Assembly: GCA_025464995.1 (NCBI GenBank)
Contig: JAODMO010000034.1
Location: 1-64,000 of the forward strand
DNA: 64,000 nucleotides
Origin: Microbacteriaceae bacterium
GTDB lineage: Bacteria; Actinomycetota; Actinomycetes; Actinomycetales; Microbacteriaceae
Direction: 5' to 3'
The notes under the pieces are model-generated. The model had not been told where the DNA came from, made no database searches, and saw only the letters and a program-made list of their open reading frames with translations. A program made the position numbers and the translations under genes. How positions within the stretch are numbered: position 1 is the stretch's first letter; each line of letters opens with the position of its first letter. Positions 32,569-41,849 of this stretch are shown one piece after another.

Positions 32569-32988
32569 ATGTCGCACACGACCGACTCCACCCCCGACTG
32601 GCCGCGGGTCGCCAAGTCGGCCCGATGCCCGTGCTTGAGCGGTGCTACCTATGGCGGATGCTGCGGACCGTTTCACCGGGGCGAGGCACTCGCCCCTTCG
32701 GCCGAGCGGCTCATGCGGTCCCGGTACTCCGCGTACGTCCTCGGTGCGGCGCGCTACCTCCTCGCGACATGGCATCCGAACACCCGGCCGGCGACCCTCG
32801 AGCTCGATCCCGCCATCCGCTGGTACCTGCTCGACATCGCGCGCACGTCACGGGGCGGACTGCTCGACACACACGGAACCGTCGAGTTCCGCGCCAAGTA
32901 CCGGCACGGCTCAGAGGCCGGGGAACAACACGAGAACAGCCGCTTCGTCAGGGAGAAGCGTCGCTGGTACTACGTGGACGCGCTTTAG
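32569..32988 (+). CDS. YchJ/UPF0225 family protein with SEC-C-like motif
   Basis: 139 residues. The N-terminal CPCLSGATYGGCCGPFHRGE is the zinc-binding SEC-C-like motif that opens YchJ proteins, followed by the NTF2-like domain (ALAPSAERLMRSRYSAYVLG ... YLLATWHPNTRP ... VEFRAKYRH) and the terminal W-Y-Y-V strand. Function is not established; zinc binding and a chaperone-like or nucleic-acid role have been proposed for the family. It overlaps the trpD end by 4 nt in convergent orientation. Confidence 0.92.
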   Translation: MSHTTDSTPDWPRVAKSARCPCLSGATYGGCCGPFHRGEALAPSAERLMRSRYSAYVLGAARYLLATWHPNTRPATLELDPAIRWYLLDIARTSRGGLLDTHGTVEFRAKYRHGSEAGEQHENSRFVREKRRWYYVDAL

Positions 32989-34040
32989 CGACGCGTCGCG
33001 GCGACCCACTCGTCGAGCTTCGCCGCCGCCGCCCCCGAGTCGACGACACGCGCCGCCACCTCGAGCTTGTCAGCCAGACGGTCGAGGATCGGCACCCGCA
33101 GCTGGTCGGGGTCCAGGGCGAGGCCGAACGACACGAGGCCCGCGGCCGCGTTGAGCAGCACGACGTCACGCACCGGCCCCGTTTCGCCCGCGAGCACCGA
33201 GCGGATCACACCGGCGTTGTGTTCGGGGCTCGCGCCGAGGAGCGATTGGATCTCGGCGCGAGGAATCCCGAGGTCGAGGGGGTCGAGGTCGTGCTCGGTC
33301 ACCGACCCGAGGGAGACCTCCCAGATGTGGCTGTGACCGGTCGTCGTGAGCTTGTCGATGCCGTCGTCGCCCCGAAAGACGAGCGCTGTGGCGCCGCGGG
33401 TCTGGAACACGCCGACCACGAGCGGCACCCGCTCGAGGTTCGCGACACCCACCGCCGACGCCTCTGGTCGCACCGGGTTGCAGAGCGGACCAAGCACGTT
33501 GAACAGCGTCGAGATGCCGAGTTCCGAGCGGGTGGGGCCGGCATGCCGGAACCCGGGGTGGAAGAGCGCCGCGTGGGCGTAGGTGATCCCGGTCTCGGCG
33601 AAGACGGCTGCGACACGCGCGGGCTCGATGGTGAGGTCGAGACCGAGCGCGGTGAGCACATCGGATGCCCCGGACGCCGAGCTTGCACCGCGGTTTCCGT
33701 GCTTCACCACCGGCACTCCCGCGGCCGCGGCGATCACCGAGGCGACGGAGGAGATGTTGAGCACGGCGCCGTACGGGTCTCCCCCGGTTCCGACTATGTC
33801 GAGCACCATGGAGTCGAGCTCGAGGGGGCGCGCGTTCTCGAGCACGGCGTCGCGAAAGCCCACGATCTCGTCGACCGTCTCGCCCTTGATGCGCAGTGCG
33901 ACGAGCAGCCCGGCCAACTGGGCGGATGTCGCCTCCCCCGCCATGACACGGTTCATCGCCCACGTGGATTCCGAGATCGACAGGTCGCGCCCTTCGACGA
34001 GGGTTGTGAGAATGCGTGGCCAGGTGGTGATGACGGACAT
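32985..34040 (-). CDS. trpD: anthranilate phosphoribosyltransferase TrpD
   Basis: 351 residues. It transfers phosphoribosyl from PRPP to anthranilate, the second step of tryptophan synthesis. PRPP and metal motifs are visible: [15 protein letters not shown] near residue 84 and [18 protein letters not shown] near 110, together with the anthranilate channel residues [15 protein letters not shown]. The rest of the trp operon is not nearby. An isolated trpD divergent from ctaE is also the arrangement in Mycobacterium, so the position is ancestral. Confidence 0.95.
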   Translation of the reverse strand: MSVITTWPRILTTLVEGRDLSISESTWAMNRVMAGEATSAQLAGLLVALRIKGETVDEIVGFRDAVLENARPLELDSMVLDIVGTGGDPYGAVLNISSVASVIAAAAGVPVVKHGNRGASSASGASDVLTALGLDLTIEPARVAAVFAETGITYAHAALFHPGFRHAGPTRSELGISTLFNVLGPLCNPVRPEASAVGVANLERVPLVVGVFQTRGATALVFRGDDGIDKLTTTGHSHIWEVSLGSVTEHDLDPLDLGIPRAEIQSLLGASPEHNAGVIRSVLAGETGPVRDVVLLNAAAGLVSFGLALDPDQLRVPILDRLADKLEVAARVVDSGAAAAKLDEWVAATRR

Positions 34041-34047
34041 GCCTCAA

Positions 34048-34053
34048 ATACTA
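34048..34053 (-). promoter_or_regulatory. -10 element (TAGTAT) of a putative leaderless trpD promoter
   Basis: On the minus strand TAGTAT is followed by TTGAGGC and the ATG at 34040. The 7-nt spacer places the transcription start on or next to the start codon. Confidence 0.5.
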
Positions 34054-34122
34054 TCGAGCCGTTTCTCGCGCAACCGGCGGCGACAGACCGGCCGAAAGGG
34101 AAACGAGGGCATGGATATCGGA

Positions 34123-34128
34123 CATAAT
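34123..34128 (+). promoter_or_regulatory. -10 element (CATAAT) of a putative leaderless ctaE promoter
   Basis: CATAAT is followed by GGAGGG and the GTG at 34135. The spacer directly touches the start codon. An alternative upstream ATG at 34111 would lie before this element and is therefore less likely to be the start. Confidence 0.5.
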
Positions 34129-34134
34129 GGAGGG

Positions 34135-34764
34135 GTGACTACGACTTCCATCAGCCCGTCTATAGGGGCCCCTGTGGTCAACCGCCCGAACACCGTCGCG
34201 GTTGGCACCATCGTCTGGCTCGGAAGCGAAGTGATGTTCTTCGCAGGCCTCTTTGCGATCTACTTCACGCTCCGGTCGACGAGCCCTGGTCTCTGGGAGT
34301 CCCAGTCGGGCCTGCTGAGCATCCCGTTCTCGCTCACGAACACGATCATCCTCGTGCTGTCGTCGCTCACATGCCAGTTCGGCGTGTTCGCCGCCGAACG
34401 CCTGCAGCCGCGCCGCACGGGATGGAAGCCCACGCAATGGGGCATGGTCGAGTGGTTCTTCCTCACCTACGCCATGGGCGCGATATTCGTCGTCGGCCAG
34501 ATCTTCGAGTACGCCACCCTCGTCGGCGAGGGACTCACCCTCAGCTCCGACTCCTACGGCTCCGCGTTCTATCTCGCCACCGGGTTCCACGGCCTCCACG
34601 TCATAGGCGGCCTGGTCGCGTTCCTGTTCATCATCGGTCGCGGGTATGCGGTCAAGAACTTCGGCCACAAAGAGGCAACGAGCGCTATTGTCGTGTCGTA
34701 CTACTGGCACTTTGTAGACGTCGTCTGGGTCGGCCTCTTCTTCATCATTTACATCCTCAAGTAA
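34135..34764 (+). CDS. ctaE: cytochrome c oxidase subunit III CtaE
   Basis: 209 residues with five predicted membrane helices, as usual for actinobacterial subunit III. Conserved elements are [21 protein letters not shown], the [15 protein letters not shown] helix and the C-terminal [21 protein letters not shown]. It is part of the aa3 oxidase of the bcc-aa3 supercomplex. The GTG start at 34135 was chosen from the leaderless geometry. qcrC follows 17 nt later, beginning the operon ctaE-qcrC-qcrA-qcrB. Confidence 0.95.
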   Translation: MTTTSISPSIGAPVVNRPNTVAVGTIVWLGSEVMFFAGLFAIYFTLRSTSPGLWESQSGLLSIPFSLTNTIILVLSSLTCQFGVFAAERLQPRRTGWKPTQWGMVEWFFLTYAMGAIFVVGQIFEYATLVGEGLTLSSDSYGSAFYLATGFHGLHVIGGLVAFLFIIGRGYAVKNFGHKEATSAIVVSYYWHFVDVVWVGLFFIIYILK

Positions 34765-34781
34765 GAATCGGAACCCAGCAC

Positions 34782-35588
34782 ATGGCGAAGTCCCCACGTA
34801 CCACTGCGACCCCTCGCAGGGCCGGCCGCAGGCATCCGCTCGCTGCAGTCGCCCTCATCGCCGTGGGTCTCCTCAGCACCGGGGGCGTCTACGCGCTCTT
34901 CACCACGAGTGCGATCGCCGAGACCACCGCGTCGCAAGACCAACTCGTCGACGAGGGCAGCAAGCTCTTCCAGGCCAACTGCGCCACGTGCCACGGTCTG
35001 GCGCTCGAGGGCACCGACCAGGGCCCGACGCTCATCGGCGTCGGCGAGGCGTCGGTCCACTTCCAGGTCGGCACCGGTCGCATGCCCCTCGCGGCAACGG
35101 GCCCCCAGGCCGAGGAGAAGCCGGTGCAGTTCACCGAGGAGCAGATCAAGGCGCTCTACACCTTCGTCGGCTCAAAGTCGCCCGGCCCCGGTCTCCCCAG
35201 CGAGGAGACGGTCTCCGGTGAAGGTGACGCAACCGCAGGCGGCGAGCTGTTCCGCATCAACTGCGCAATGTGCCACAACGTGGCCGGCGCGGGCGGTGCC
35301 CTCACGCAGGGCAAGTACGCCCCGTCGCTCTCCGGCGTCACGTCAACCCACGTGTACGAGGCCATGGTCACCGGCCCGCAGAACATGCCGGTGTTCAACA
35401 ACAACAACCTCACGCTCGAAGACAAAGCGGACATCATCACCTACCTGCAGTTCCTCGACGAGAACCCGTCTCCCGGCGGATTCGACCTCGGCAACCTCGG
35501 TCCCGTCTCCGAAGGCCTCTTCATCTGGATCTTCGGCCTCGGCGGAATCGTGGCCATCACGGTGTGGCTCACGGCCAAGTCGAACTGA
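34782..35588 (+). CDS. qcrC: diheme cytochrome c subunit QcrC of the bcc complex
   Basis: 268 residues. An N-terminal membrane anchor (about 20-45) is followed by two cytochrome c domains with heme motifs Cys67-Ala-Thr-Cys70-His71 and Cys161-Ala-Met-Cys164-His165, and a C-terminal membrane helix (SEGLFIWIFGLGGIVAITVWL). The diheme form replaces both cytochrome c1 and soluble cytochrome c, a hallmark of actinobacterial bcc-aa3 supercomplexes. ATG 34782 has only a weak upstream site. It is followed by a 72-nt gap to qcrA. Confidence 0.95.
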   Translation: MAKSPRTTATPRRAGRRHPLAAVALIAVGLLSTGGVYALFTTSAIAETTASQDQLVDEGSKLFQANCATCHGLALEGTDQGPTLIGVGEASVHFQVGTGRMPLAATGPQAEEKPVQFTEEQIKALYTFVGSKSPGPGLPSEETVSGEGDATAGGELFRINCAMCHNVAGAGGALTQGKYAPSLSGVTSTHVYEAMVTGPQNMPVFNNNNLTLEDKADIITYLQFLDENPSPGGFDLGNLGPVSEGLFIWIFGLGGIVAITVWLTAKSN

Positions 35589-35660
35589 TCCACCTCCACT
35601 CTTTTAGATAAATACTCCGCGGATGGCGCACTCGGCCACCGCACGGTTGAAGGGAAAACA

Positions 35661-36737
35661 ATGGCAGACCATCACGGTGGCCAGTCCGGCAGCACGGAGG
35701 CCGGCACCGCGGTCGAGGTGACCACACCTCGGACGGTCTCGCCCGGAACCGCTGTCGTCCGCACGGACGACATCCCGAACCCCGGACACCCACCGCACCG
35801 CCCTCGCGTGACCGACCTTGACCCGAAGAAGGACCGTGCAGCAGAGCGCACAGTCTCGCTGCTGTTCTTCGCGTCGCTCGTCGGCAGCGTCCTCGCTGTC
35901 GTGTTCTACTTCCTGTTCCCCATCATCCCGGGCGACCTCGCGTCGGTGCGGCTCAGCACCCTGAGCCTCGGCCTCGCGATCAGCCTCGGTCTTCTCGGCA
36001 TCGGCATCGGCGCGGTCCACTGGGCCAAGGCGCTCATGTCCGACGCCGAGATCTCCGAAGACCGCCACCCCACACGGGGTTCGGAGGCGACTCGCGCCAA
36101 AGCCGTCGACGTCTTCACGCTGGGCAACAAGGAGTCGGGCTTCGGCCGCCGTTCTCTGCTGCGCAACACCCTCATCGGCGCCCTCGTCGTCAGCCCGATC
36201 CCGGCCGTCGTTCTCTTCCGCGACCTGGCGCCGGCCGAGGAACCGGGCGAGCTTCTCCGTCACACGCTGTGGGAGAAGGGGAAGCGCCTCACGCGCGACC
36301 CTTCCGGCACCCCGATCAAGGCTTCCGACGTCACCTACGGCTCGGCGTTCCACGTGATCCCCGAGGGTCTCAACGACGCCGAACACCGTCTCGAAGAGAA
36401 GGCCAAGGCGGCAGTGCTGCTGATGCGTCTGCGCCCCGAAGACCTCAACGAGAAGGAAGACCGCAAGAGCTGGTCGTACGACGGCATCGTCGCCTACTCG
36501 AAGATCTGCACCCACGTCGGTTGCCCCGTCGCGCTGTACGAACAGCAGACGCACAACCTTCTCTGCCCGTGCCACCAATCACAATTCGACGTGTCCAACC
36601 ACGCCGCCGTGATCTTCGGACCGGCTAGCCGGCCCCTACCCCAACTACCCATCGCCATCGACGACGAGGGCTATCTGGTTGCCCAGAGCGACTTCACCGA
36701 ACCCGTCGGCCCGAGCTTCTGGGAGCGTGAGCTGTGA
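35661..36737 (+). CDS. qcrA: Rieske iron-sulfur subunit QcrA of the bcc complex
   Basis: 358 residues. Three N-terminal membrane helices (about residues 65-90, 98-120 and 168-190) are followed by the Rieske domain. [2Fe-2S] ligands are Cys283, His285, Cys302 and His305, and Cys288 with Cys304 form the usual disulfide. The three-helix anchor and long N-terminus are typical of actinobacteria, where the third segment is Tat-dependent. ATG 35661 has GAAGGG upstream. The stop overlaps the qcrB start. Confidence 0.96.
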   Translation: MADHHGGQSGSTEAGTAVEVTTPRTVSPGTAVVRTDDIPNPGHPPHRPRVTDLDPKKDRAAERTVSLLFFASLVGSVLAVVFYFLFPIIPGDLASVRLSTLSLGLAISLGLLGIGIGAVHWAKALMSDAEISEDRHPTRGSEATRAKAVDVFTLGNKESGFGRRSLLRNTLIGALVVSPIPAVVLFRDLAPAEEPGELLRHTLWEKGKRLTRDPSGTPIKASDVTYGSAFHVIPEGLNDAEHRLEEKAKAAVLLMRLRPEDLNEKEDRKSWSYDGIVAYSKICTHVGCPVALYEQQTHNLLCPCHQSQFDVSNHAAVIFGPASRPLPQLPIAIDDEGYLVAQSDFTEPVGPSFWEREL

Positions 36738-38395
36738 GCACAGCAACCGAGACCCCCGTCACACACGACACCGCCGCTTCGACGCGGAACGGACCATTCG
36801 CCACCTCGACGCCCGGTTCGCGCCTCACCTCGGCGGCGGCCAACTACATCGACGAACGCACGAGCCTCTCGGGCCTCGTGAAGGAGGTCGGTCGCAAGAT
36901 CTTCCCCGACCACTGGTCGTTCATGCTCGGCGAGGTCGCTCTCTACAGCTTCGTCGCGATCCTGCTCTCGGGTACCTTCCTGACGTTCTTCTTCCAGCCG
37001 ACCATGGTCCCGGTAGAGTACGACGGCTCGTTCGTGCCGCTCAAGGGTCTCGAGATGTCCGCCGCCTACGCATCGTCGCTCGACATCTCGTTCGACATCC
37101 GCGGCGGTCTCCTCATGCGCCAGGTGCACCACTGGGCGGCGTTGCTGTTCGTCGCATCCATCGGGCTCCACATGCTCCGCATCTTCTTCACCGGCGCCTA
37201 CCGCAAGCCGCGCGAGATCAACTGGCTCATCGGCTTCGTGCTCTTCGTGCTCGCGATGGCCGAGGGCTTCACCGGGTACTCGCTGCCCGACGACCTGCTG
37301 TCGGGTAACGGCCTCCGCATCATCGATGGCATGGTCAAGGCCGTTCCGATCTTCGGTGTCTGGATCTCCTACCTGCTCTTCGGTGGGGAGTTCCCCGGCA
37401 CCGACGTCGTGAGCCGTTTCTTCACGCTGCACATCCTGCTGCTTCCCGCGATCCTGGTCGCCGCCCTCGGTGTGCACCTGCTACTGCTCGTGATCAACAA
37501 GCACACCCAGTTCGCAGGCCCCGGCAAGACCAACGACAACGTCGTGGGTGTCCCCGTCATGCCGGTGTTCGCGGCCAAGGCCGGTGGATTCTTCTTCATC
37601 GTGTTCGGTGTGCTGATGCTCATCTCAGCGACGTTCACCATCAACCCGATCTGGAACTACGGGCCGTACGACCCGTCGCCCGTGTCTGCCGGCACCCAGC
37701 CTGACTGGTATATCGGCTTCGCGGACGGCGCGCTGCGCCTCGTACCGCCGGGGCTGGAGTTCGTCATCTTCGGCGACTACACGCTCTCACTGAATGTGCT
37801 GTTGCCGCTGATCGTGCTCCCCGTGTTCCTCGCACTCGTGGCGTTCTACCCGTTCATCGAGGCGTGGATCACCGGCGACAAGCGTGAGCACCACATCCTC
37901 GACCGCTCGCGCAACACGCCCGTCCGCACCGCGATCGGCGCTGCCGGCGTCACCTTCTATGCGGTGCTGTGGGCGGCGGCGAGTTCCGACCTCATCGCCA
38001 CACACTTCCACCTCAGCATCGAGGGCGTCATCCACACCCTTCAGGCTCTCTTCTTCCTCGGCCCGATCATCGCCTACATCGTCACGAAGCGCATCTGCTT
38101 CGGCCTGCAGAAGAAGGATCGTGAGATCGCTCTGCACGGCTTCGAGTCCGGCCGTATCGTCCGCCTGCCGGGTGGCGAGTACATCGAGGTGCACCAGCCT
38201 CTCAGCGACGCCGAGCGCTGGAGGCTCACGAGCTACACCGACTACGAGCCGCTCATGATCCGTCCCAACAGCGAAGGACGCATCACGGTCAACCAGAGGG
38301 CGCGCTCCGTGTTCTCCCGCTGGTTCTTCGAGGACCGCATCCTGCCGGTCACCAAGTCGGAGATCGAGCGCTCGCACGACGGCGGCGAGCACTGA
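36734..38395 (+). CDS. qcrB: cytochrome b subunit QcrB of the bcc complex
   Basis: 553 residues, larger than mitochondrial cytochrome b owing to a C-terminal extension characteristic of actinobacteria (about 420-553). Heme-ligand His pairs lie in the second and fourth helices (LLMRQVHHWAALLFV and FFTLHILLLPAILVAALGVHLLLL). The quinol site GPYDPSPVSAGTQPDWYIGF corresponds to the PEWY motif, here PDWY. It is the target of Q203-type inhibitors in mycobacteria. The GTG start at 36734 overlaps the qcrA end. The RlmA-like gene follows after about 50 nt. Confidence 0.96.
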   Translation: MSTATETPVTHDTAASTRNGPFATSTPGSRLTSAAANYIDERTSLSGLVKEVGRKIFPDHWSFMLGEVALYSFVAILLSGTFLTFFFQPTMVPVEYDGSFVPLKGLEMSAAYASSLDISFDIRGGLLMRQVHHWAALLFVASIGLHMLRIFFTGAYRKPREINWLIGFVLFVLAMAEGFTGYSLPDDLLSGNGLRIIDGMVKAVPIFGVWISYLLFGGEFPGTDVVSRFFTLHILLLPAILVAALGVHLLLLVINKHTQFAGPGKTNDNVVGVPVMPVFAAKAGGFFFIVFGVLMLISATFTINPIWNYGPYDPSPVSAGTQPDWYIGFADGALRLVPPGLEFVIFGDYTLSLNVLLPLIVLPVFLALVAFYPFIEAWITGDKREHHILDRSRNTPVRTAIGAAGVTFYAVLWAAASSDLIATHFHLSIEGVIHTLQALFFLGPIIAYIVTKRICFGLQKKDREIALHGFESGRIVRLPGGEYIEVHQPLSDAERWRLTSYTDYEPLMIRPNSEGRITVNQRARSVFSRWFFEDRILPVTKSEIERSHDGGEH

Positions 38396-38448
38396 CAATC
38401 ACTGCCGACGGCAGTACCGCGGGCGGCAGAGCCCGTGACAGCACGAAC

Positions 38449-39273
38449 TTGGCGACCTGGTTGCGGTGCCCGAGCTGCGAGAGAGATCTCGTCAGCTCCG
38501 GGTCCGCTGCCTGGTCGCTTTCGTGTTCTGCGGGCCATGCCTACGACGCGAACAAGCGCGGGTACCTCGCACTCGTCGACCGATCGCGCGGCATCACGGG
38601 CGACACGCGCGAGATCCTCGAGCGGCGCGAGGCGTTCCTGCGCACCGGCCACTACTCCCCCATCGCGGGACTGCTCGACGAGCTGGTGCCGCAGGCGACG
38701 GCGGCGAGCATCCTCGATTCCGGATGCGGCACCGGCTACTACCTCGAGTCGTTACTCCGCTCTCGCCCGGCGTGGGACGCGCTGGCCCTCGACGTCTCCG
38801 CAGACGCCGTCGCGATGGCAGTCCGGTCGAGGCGCGCCGTCGGTGTCGTGACGGACGTGTGGCGGCCGCTCCCCGTGCGCAGCTACCGCGCCGACGTGGT
38901 GCTGTGCGTGTTCGCTCCTCGCAATGCCGAGGAGTTCGCGCGCGTTCTCACCGCCGAGGGCGTGCTCGTCGTCGTCACGCCGGCCGAGGGCCACCTGCGC
39001 CAGCTGCGAGAGGAGGGCACGCTCATCGGCATCCAGCCCGACAAGGTGGCGCGACTCGACGCGACACTGGGCGGGCGATTCGAGCTCGTCGAACGGCGCT
39101 CGCTCGACTACACGGTCGGTCTGGGCGACGCGGAGGTGCGGAGCCTCGCGGGAATGGGCCCGAGCGGACACCACGGCACTCCCGAGCCGAGAGACGACCG
39201 GCGAGGCGCCAGCGTCGACGTCACCGTCGCCGTCGACGCCTCCGTTTACCGGCCGCGCACCGCGAGCGGCTAG
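38449..39273 (+). CDS. RlmA-like 23S rRNA (guanine-N1)-methyltransferase
   Basis: 274 residues. The N-terminal zinc-ribbon (LRCPSCERDLVS ... LSCSAGHAYDANKRGYLALV, four-residue Cys-x2-Cys and Cys-x3-His pattern) is that of RlmA/TlrB enzymes, followed by a SAM-binding Rossmann domain (SILDSGCGTGYYLESLL) and CVFAPRNAEEFARVL. The family methylates a guanine in helix 35 of 23S rRNA, and members of the TlrB branch give resistance to some macrolides. Which guanine is modified cannot be read here. Start TTG 38449 is tentative. It ends 4 nt over the convergent acetyltransferase. Confidence 0.82.
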   Translation: MATWLRCPSCERDLVSSGSAAWSLSCSAGHAYDANKRGYLALVDRSRGITGDTREILERREAFLRTGHYSPIAGLLDELVPQATAASILDSGCGTGYYLESLLRSRPAWDALALDVSADAVAMAVRSRRAVGVVTDVWRPLPVRSYRADVVLCVFAPRNAEEFARVLTAEGVLVVVTPAEGHLRQLREEGTLIGIQPDKVARLDATLGGRFELVERRSLDYTVGLGDAEVRSLAGMGPSGHHGTPEPRDDRRGASVDVTVAVDASVYRPRTASG

Positions 39274-39728
39274 TCGAAGCTGCGCTTGAGGTAGTCGGCC
39301 GTCGAGAGATAGCCGAGACGCTCGTAGAAGCCGGCCGACCGGCGGCTCGGCACGGTCAGTTGACGCACGCCGCGCGCACGGCACTCCTGCTCGACAGACG
39401 CCACGAGCTCAGAGCCGATGCCGTTTCCCTGCGCGGAGCTCTCGACCACAAGCTCCTGCAGTTGGCCGGACGTACCGTTCGTGTAGAGCAGGCGCGTGAT
39501 CGTCGCCAGGGCGTAGCCGACCACGAGGCCTCCGAGCTCGGCCACGAGGAGAAGCGCATGCTCGTCGCCATACACGAACGACTCGAAGGTGACGTCGAAT
39601 GCTGCACGGTCGGGCAGGTAGCTCTCCTGCAATTCACTCAGCAGCACGAAGACCGCGTCGGCGTCGGTGGAGATCGCCGGACGGATCTGCGCCTGGCTAA
39701 TGGGCGAAGTTGCCTCGGTAGTACTCAT
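39270..39728 (-). CDS. GNAT family N-acetyltransferase
   Basis: 152 residues. The acetyl-CoA-binding motif A is visible as LQELVVESSAQGNGIGSELVASVEQECRARG (Q/R-x-x-G-x-G/A pattern), and motif B as RSAGFYERLGY. The substrate is unknown. The start lies inside ctaF (31-nt overlap on the same strand), so it is translated downstream of the oxidase subunit and may be carried in the ctaC-ctaD-ctaF operon. Confidence 0.88.
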   Translation of the reverse strand: MSTTEATSPISQAQIRPAISTDADAVFVLLSELQESYLPDRAAFDVTFESFVYGDEHALLLVAELGGLVVGYALATITRLLYTNGTSGQLQELVVESSAQGNGIGSELVASVEQECRARGVRQLTVPSRRSAGFYERLGYLSTADYLKRSFD

Positions 39729-40122
39729 ACACCCACCCGACGAGGCTGATGATCACGAGAGCTGCGCCGACAAAGGCGATCCAGACGCCGACCGCGAGGC
39801 CGAGGAACATCAACGCGAGGCTCGAGGCCAGCATGACGGGCCACCAGCTCCAGGGGCTGAAGAAGCCCTGCTCCGCCTCGCCGTCGTCGATGTTGGCATC
39901 GAGCCGGTCTTCCGGAAGGGCGCCGCCCTGTCCGGCGTGGACCCGGCTGATGTAGAAGGCGATGAATGCCGCGAGGATGCCGCTGAGGCCGATCGCCAGG
40001 GTGCCGACCCACTCGATCACGCCGCCGTGCGTCTTGTCGGCGAGCGACCAGATGATGTACAAGGCGTCCGCAGCCCCGCAGAATGCGGCGAGGATCCAGA
40101 ACAGGTTGATATTAGCTCTCAT
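39697..40122 (-). CDS. ctaF: cytochrome c oxidase subunit IV CtaF
   Basis: 141 residues, four predicted membrane helices, the actinobacteria-specific subunit IV. The opening MRANINLFWILAAFCGAADALYIIWSLA, the GVIEWVGTLAIGLSGILAAFIAFYI helix and the C-terminal YYRGNFAH are typical. It is needed for assembly of the aa3 oxidase. It follows ctaD after 3 nt on the minus strand, as in other actinobacteria. Confidence 0.93.
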   Translation of the reverse strand: MRANINLFWILAAFCGAADALYIIWSLADKTHGGVIEWVGTLAIGLSGILAAFIAFYISRVHAGQGGALPEDRLDANIDDGEAEQGFFSPWSWWPVMLASSLALMFLGLAVGVWIAFVGAALVIISLVGWVYEYYRGNFAH

Positions 40123-40125
40123 GGC

Positions 40126-41844
40126 TTACTTGATCTTCTCGTCGGTCATGTCGTACACGGGAGCGTCTGGCGCATCCTTGCCACCGCCGATGCCGATCGG
40201 CACCTCGGCCTCGGGGTGGTTCAGGTCGAACGCGGGAGCCTCAGAGCGGATGCGCGGGATCGAGGTGAAGTTGTGGCGAGGCGGCGGGCACGAGGTGGCC
40301 CACTCGAGCGACCGCGAGAAGCCCCACGGGTCGTTCACCGTCACCTTGGGCGCTGTACGTGCCGTGAGGTAGACGTTGTAGAAGAACGGCAGCATCGAGG
40401 TGGCCAGGATCGCCGCTCCGACGGTGGACAGCTGGTTCATCCACGTGACGCCGTCTTCCGGCAGGTACGTGGCGTAGCGACGCGGCATGCCGACGACGCC
40501 GATCCAGTGCTGGATGAGGAACGTCGTGTGGAAACCGATGAACAGCAGCCAGAAGTGGATCTTGCCAAGCTTCTCGTTGAGCATCTTGCCGGTCCACTTG
40601 GGCCACCAGAAGTAGAAGCCGCTGAACATCGCGAACACCACAGTGCCGAAGACCACATAGTGGAAGTGGGCGACGACGAAGTAGGTGTCGGAGACGTGGA
40701 AGTCGAGTGGCGGCGACGCCAGGATGACGCCGGTCAGCCCACCGAAGGTGAAGGTGATCAGGAAGCCGATCGCCCAGAGCATCGGGGTCTCGAAGGTGAT
40801 CGATCCGCGCCACATGGTGCCGATCCAGTTGAAGATCTTCACGCCGGTCGGAACAGCGATGAGCATCGTCATGAGCGAGAAGAACGGCAGCAGCACCGAT
40901 CCGGTCACGTACATGTGGTGGGCCCAGACCGTGACCGAGAGGGCGGCGATGGCGATCGTGGCGTAGATGAGGGTCTTGTAGCCGAAGATCGGCTTACGGC
41001 TGAACACCGGGAAGACCTCGGAGACGATTCCGAAGAACGGCAGGGCGATGATGTACACCTCGGGATGGCCGAAGAACCAGAAGAGGTGCTGCCACAGGAT
41101 GACGCCGCCGTTGGCCGCGTCGTAGATGTGCGCGTCGAAGACCCGGTCTGCACCGAGGCCGAACAAGGCGGCGGCGAGCACCGGGAACGCCATGAGCACG
41201 AGGATCGAGGTGACGAGGATGTTCCACGTGAAGATAGGCATGCGGAACATGGTCATTCCGGGGGCACGCATCGTGATGATCGTCGTGATGAAGTTGACGG
41301 CGCCGAGGATCGTTCCAAAACCGCTCAGCGCGAGCCCGAAGACCCAGAGGTTTCCGCCCACTCCTGGCGAGAAGGTCGTGCTCGACAGCGGCGCGTAGGC
41401 GAACCACCCGAACGATGCCGCACCCTGCGGGGTGAGGAAGCCGGCCACTGCCATGAGGCTGCCGAAGCTATAGAGCCAGTAGGCGAAGGCGTTGAGGCGA
41501 GGGAACGCGACATCCGGTGCACCGATCTGCAACGGCATGAGCACGTTGGCGAACCCGGCGAACAGCGGCGTCGCGAACATCAGCAGCATGATCGTGCCGT
41601 GCATCGTGAAGAGCTGGTTGTACTGCTCCTTCGTGTCGACGATGTTGAGACCCGGAGCGAAGAGCTGAGCACGGATGATGAGCGCCATCACCCCGCCGAT
41701 GCAGAAGTAGATGAATGACGAGATGAGGTACATGTACCCGATCGTCTTGTGGTCAGTGGAGGTGATCCACTTGACGAGGACGTTGCCCGTGCGCACCACC
41801 GAGGGTGTGCTGAGGCCCGGCCTGCTTGCTGTTGCTGTGCTCAT
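40126..41844 (-). CDS. ctaD: cytochrome c oxidase subunit I CtaD
   Basis: 572 residues, twelve predicted membrane helices. Heme a and a3/CuB ligands are visible in the second helix ([23 protein letters not shown]), in [18 protein letters not shown] with the cross-linked His-Tyr, in [10 protein letters not shown] and in [22 protein letters not shown]. It is the catalytic aa3 subunit that reduces O2 and pumps protons. It begins 6 nt after ctaC on the minus strand, with ctaF after it. Confidence 0.97.
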   Translation of the reverse strand: MSTATASRPGLSTPSVVRTGNVLVKWITSTDHKTIGYMYLISSFIYFCIGGVMALIIRAQLFAPGLNIVDTKEQYNQLFTMHGTIMLLMFATPLFAGFANVLMPLQIGAPDVAFPRLNAFAYWLYSFGSLMAVAGFLTPQGAASFGWFAYAPLSSTTFSPGVGGNLWVFGLALSGFGTILGAVNFITTIITMRAPGMTMFRMPIFTWNILVTSILVLMAFPVLAAALFGLGADRVFDAHIYDAANGGVILWQHLFWFFGHPEVYIIALPFFGIVSEVFPVFSRKPIFGYKTLIYATIAIAALSVTVWAHHMYVTGSVLLPFFSLMTMLIAVPTGVKIFNWIGTMWRGSITFETPMLWAIGFLITFTFGGLTGVILASPPLDFHVSDTYFVVAHFHYVVFGTVVFAMFSGFYFWWPKWTGKMLNEKLGKIHFWLLFIGFHTTFLIQHWIGVVGMPRRYATYLPEDGVTWMNQLSTVGAAILATSMLPFFYNVYLTARTAPKVTVNDPWGFSRSLEWATSCPPPRHNFTSIPRIRSEAPAFDLNHPEAEVPIGIGGGKDAPDAPVYDMTDEKIK

Positions 41845-41849
41845 CGCGA

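Noticed and set aside
39667-41718. 683-codon plus-strand open frame opposite ctaD and ctaF
   Set aside because: The translation is a run of Asp, Glu, His and Arg residues, the complement of membrane-helix codons. No plausible protein, and real subunits are on the other strand.
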